The translations under genes were made by a program, and so were the position numbers. 64,000 nt of DNA from PALSA-607 sp963825425 (lineage in GTDB: Bacteria > Actinomycetota > Actinomycetes > Acidothermales > Acidothermaceae). The notes under the pieces were generated by a model. The model did no database searches, was not told where the DNA came from, and saw only the letters and a program-made list of their open reading frames with translations. The DNA lies in the NCBI GenBank assembly GCA_963825425.1, contig CAWGTF010000017.1, forward strand, positions 1 to 64,000, in the 5' to 3' direction. Shown piece after piece: positions 63,850 to 64,000 of this stretch (the stretch's first letter is position 1; each line of letters starts with the position of its first letter).

Positions 63850-64000
63850 TTATCTCTTCGATCCCACTTGCACGGGGGACGACGGGAGTCGACCCCACTC
63901 GGCCCACGAGCCGTCGTAGACGCGGACGTCGTCGCGGCCCAACAGATACGTCAGCACGAACCAGGCGGTGCATGCACGGCCGCCGATCGTGCAGTAGGTG
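63850..64000 (-). CDS. thiosulfate/3-mercaptopyruvate sulfurtransferase, C-terminal 49 codons
   Basis: The gene continues past the window edge; only the end is present. TYCTIGGRACTAWFVLTYLL contains the rhodanese active-site loop (CTIGGRA), and VRVYDGSWAEWGRLP is the family's typical C-terminal block. It therefore belongs to the two-domain SseA-type sulfurtransferases that move sulfane sulfur from thiosulfate or mercaptopyruvate to thiol acceptors. The stop is at 63850-63852. The short Cys-Thr-Ile-Gly-Gly-Arg-Ala loop is the variant common in actinobacteria. Confidence 0.88.
   Translation of the reverse strand, partial: TYCTIGGRACTAWFVLTYLLGRDDVRVYDGSWAEWGRLPSSPVQVGSKR

Overview
The window is high-GC DNA. 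From about 2.83 kb to the end it reads as a chromosome segment of an actinomycete (Actinomycetota). The order metG, tatD, rpfB, rsmA, ispE, ABC-F, then tRNA-Gln, glmU, prs, rplY, pth, then mfd, mazG, eno, ftsB, DUF501, ppx is the housekeeping neighbourhood also found in Mycobacterium and relatives. GTG and TTG starts and 4-bp stop/start overlaps are common. Genus cannot be fixed from the sequence alone.

The first ~2.75 kb does not fit. It carries a broken nSTAND1-formylglycine-enzyme-like gene and an outer-membrane beta-barrel gene of the Omp25/RopB kind, which is alphaproteobacterial (rhizobial) in character. It abuts the C-terminal remnant of an actinobacterial FtsX/MacB permease. This is most simply a chimeric join near 2.75-2.83 kb. 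Many genes here, including essential ones (metG, glmU, pth, ABC-F, ftsB), carry single-base frameshifts, so the sequence probably has uncorrected indel errors. I annotate such genes as whole genes and give the approximate break positions.

Layout: 3.0-5.7 kb holds a Crp/Fnr regulator, a LysE exporter and a NYN-domain protein. 5.7-13.3 kb holds metG-tatD-rpfB-rsmA-ispE-ABC-F. 13.3-17.5 kb holds a MarR regulator, a multi-pass membrane protein, a fatty acyl desaturase and UDP-glucuronate decarboxylase. 17.6-21.7 kb holds tRNA-Gln, glmU, prs, rplY and pth. 21.7-52 kb is a ~30-kb accessory island between pth and mfd. Its first part is an exopolysaccharide (EPS) or cell-wall glycan locus: initiating sugar-phosphate transferase, cytidylyltransferase, three Wzz/BY-kinase-like proteins, O-antigen-ligase-like protein, MOP flippase, two GT2, one GT4 and one DUF1972 glycosyltransferase, a lipoprotein, a CDP-alcohol phosphatidyltransferase, and a ~1,790-residue secreted propeller/LamG/PKD protein. 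Its second part starts with a c-di-AMP (ydaO-yuaA) riboswitch and continues with four tandem paralogous secreted beta-helix proteins. 52-63 kb holds mfd, a DUF4012 protein, a small LPXTG protein, a SurA-N-like lipoprotein, mazG, eno, ftsB, DUF501 and ppx. The right end has a fragmentary secreted protein, a cupin and the 3' end of a sulfurtransferase on the minus strand.

The most interesting part is the 21.7-52 kb island. Sugar activation (UXS, glmU), lipid-linked assembly, flipping and polymerisation genes lie next to a c-di-AMP-sensing leader and a mosaic family of secreted beta-helix proteins with Lys/Ala-rich or Ser/Gly-rich linkers. All three BY-kinase-like proteins lack the Walker A lysine and a C-terminal tyrosine cluster, so chain-length control here probably does not use normal tyrosine-kinase cycling.
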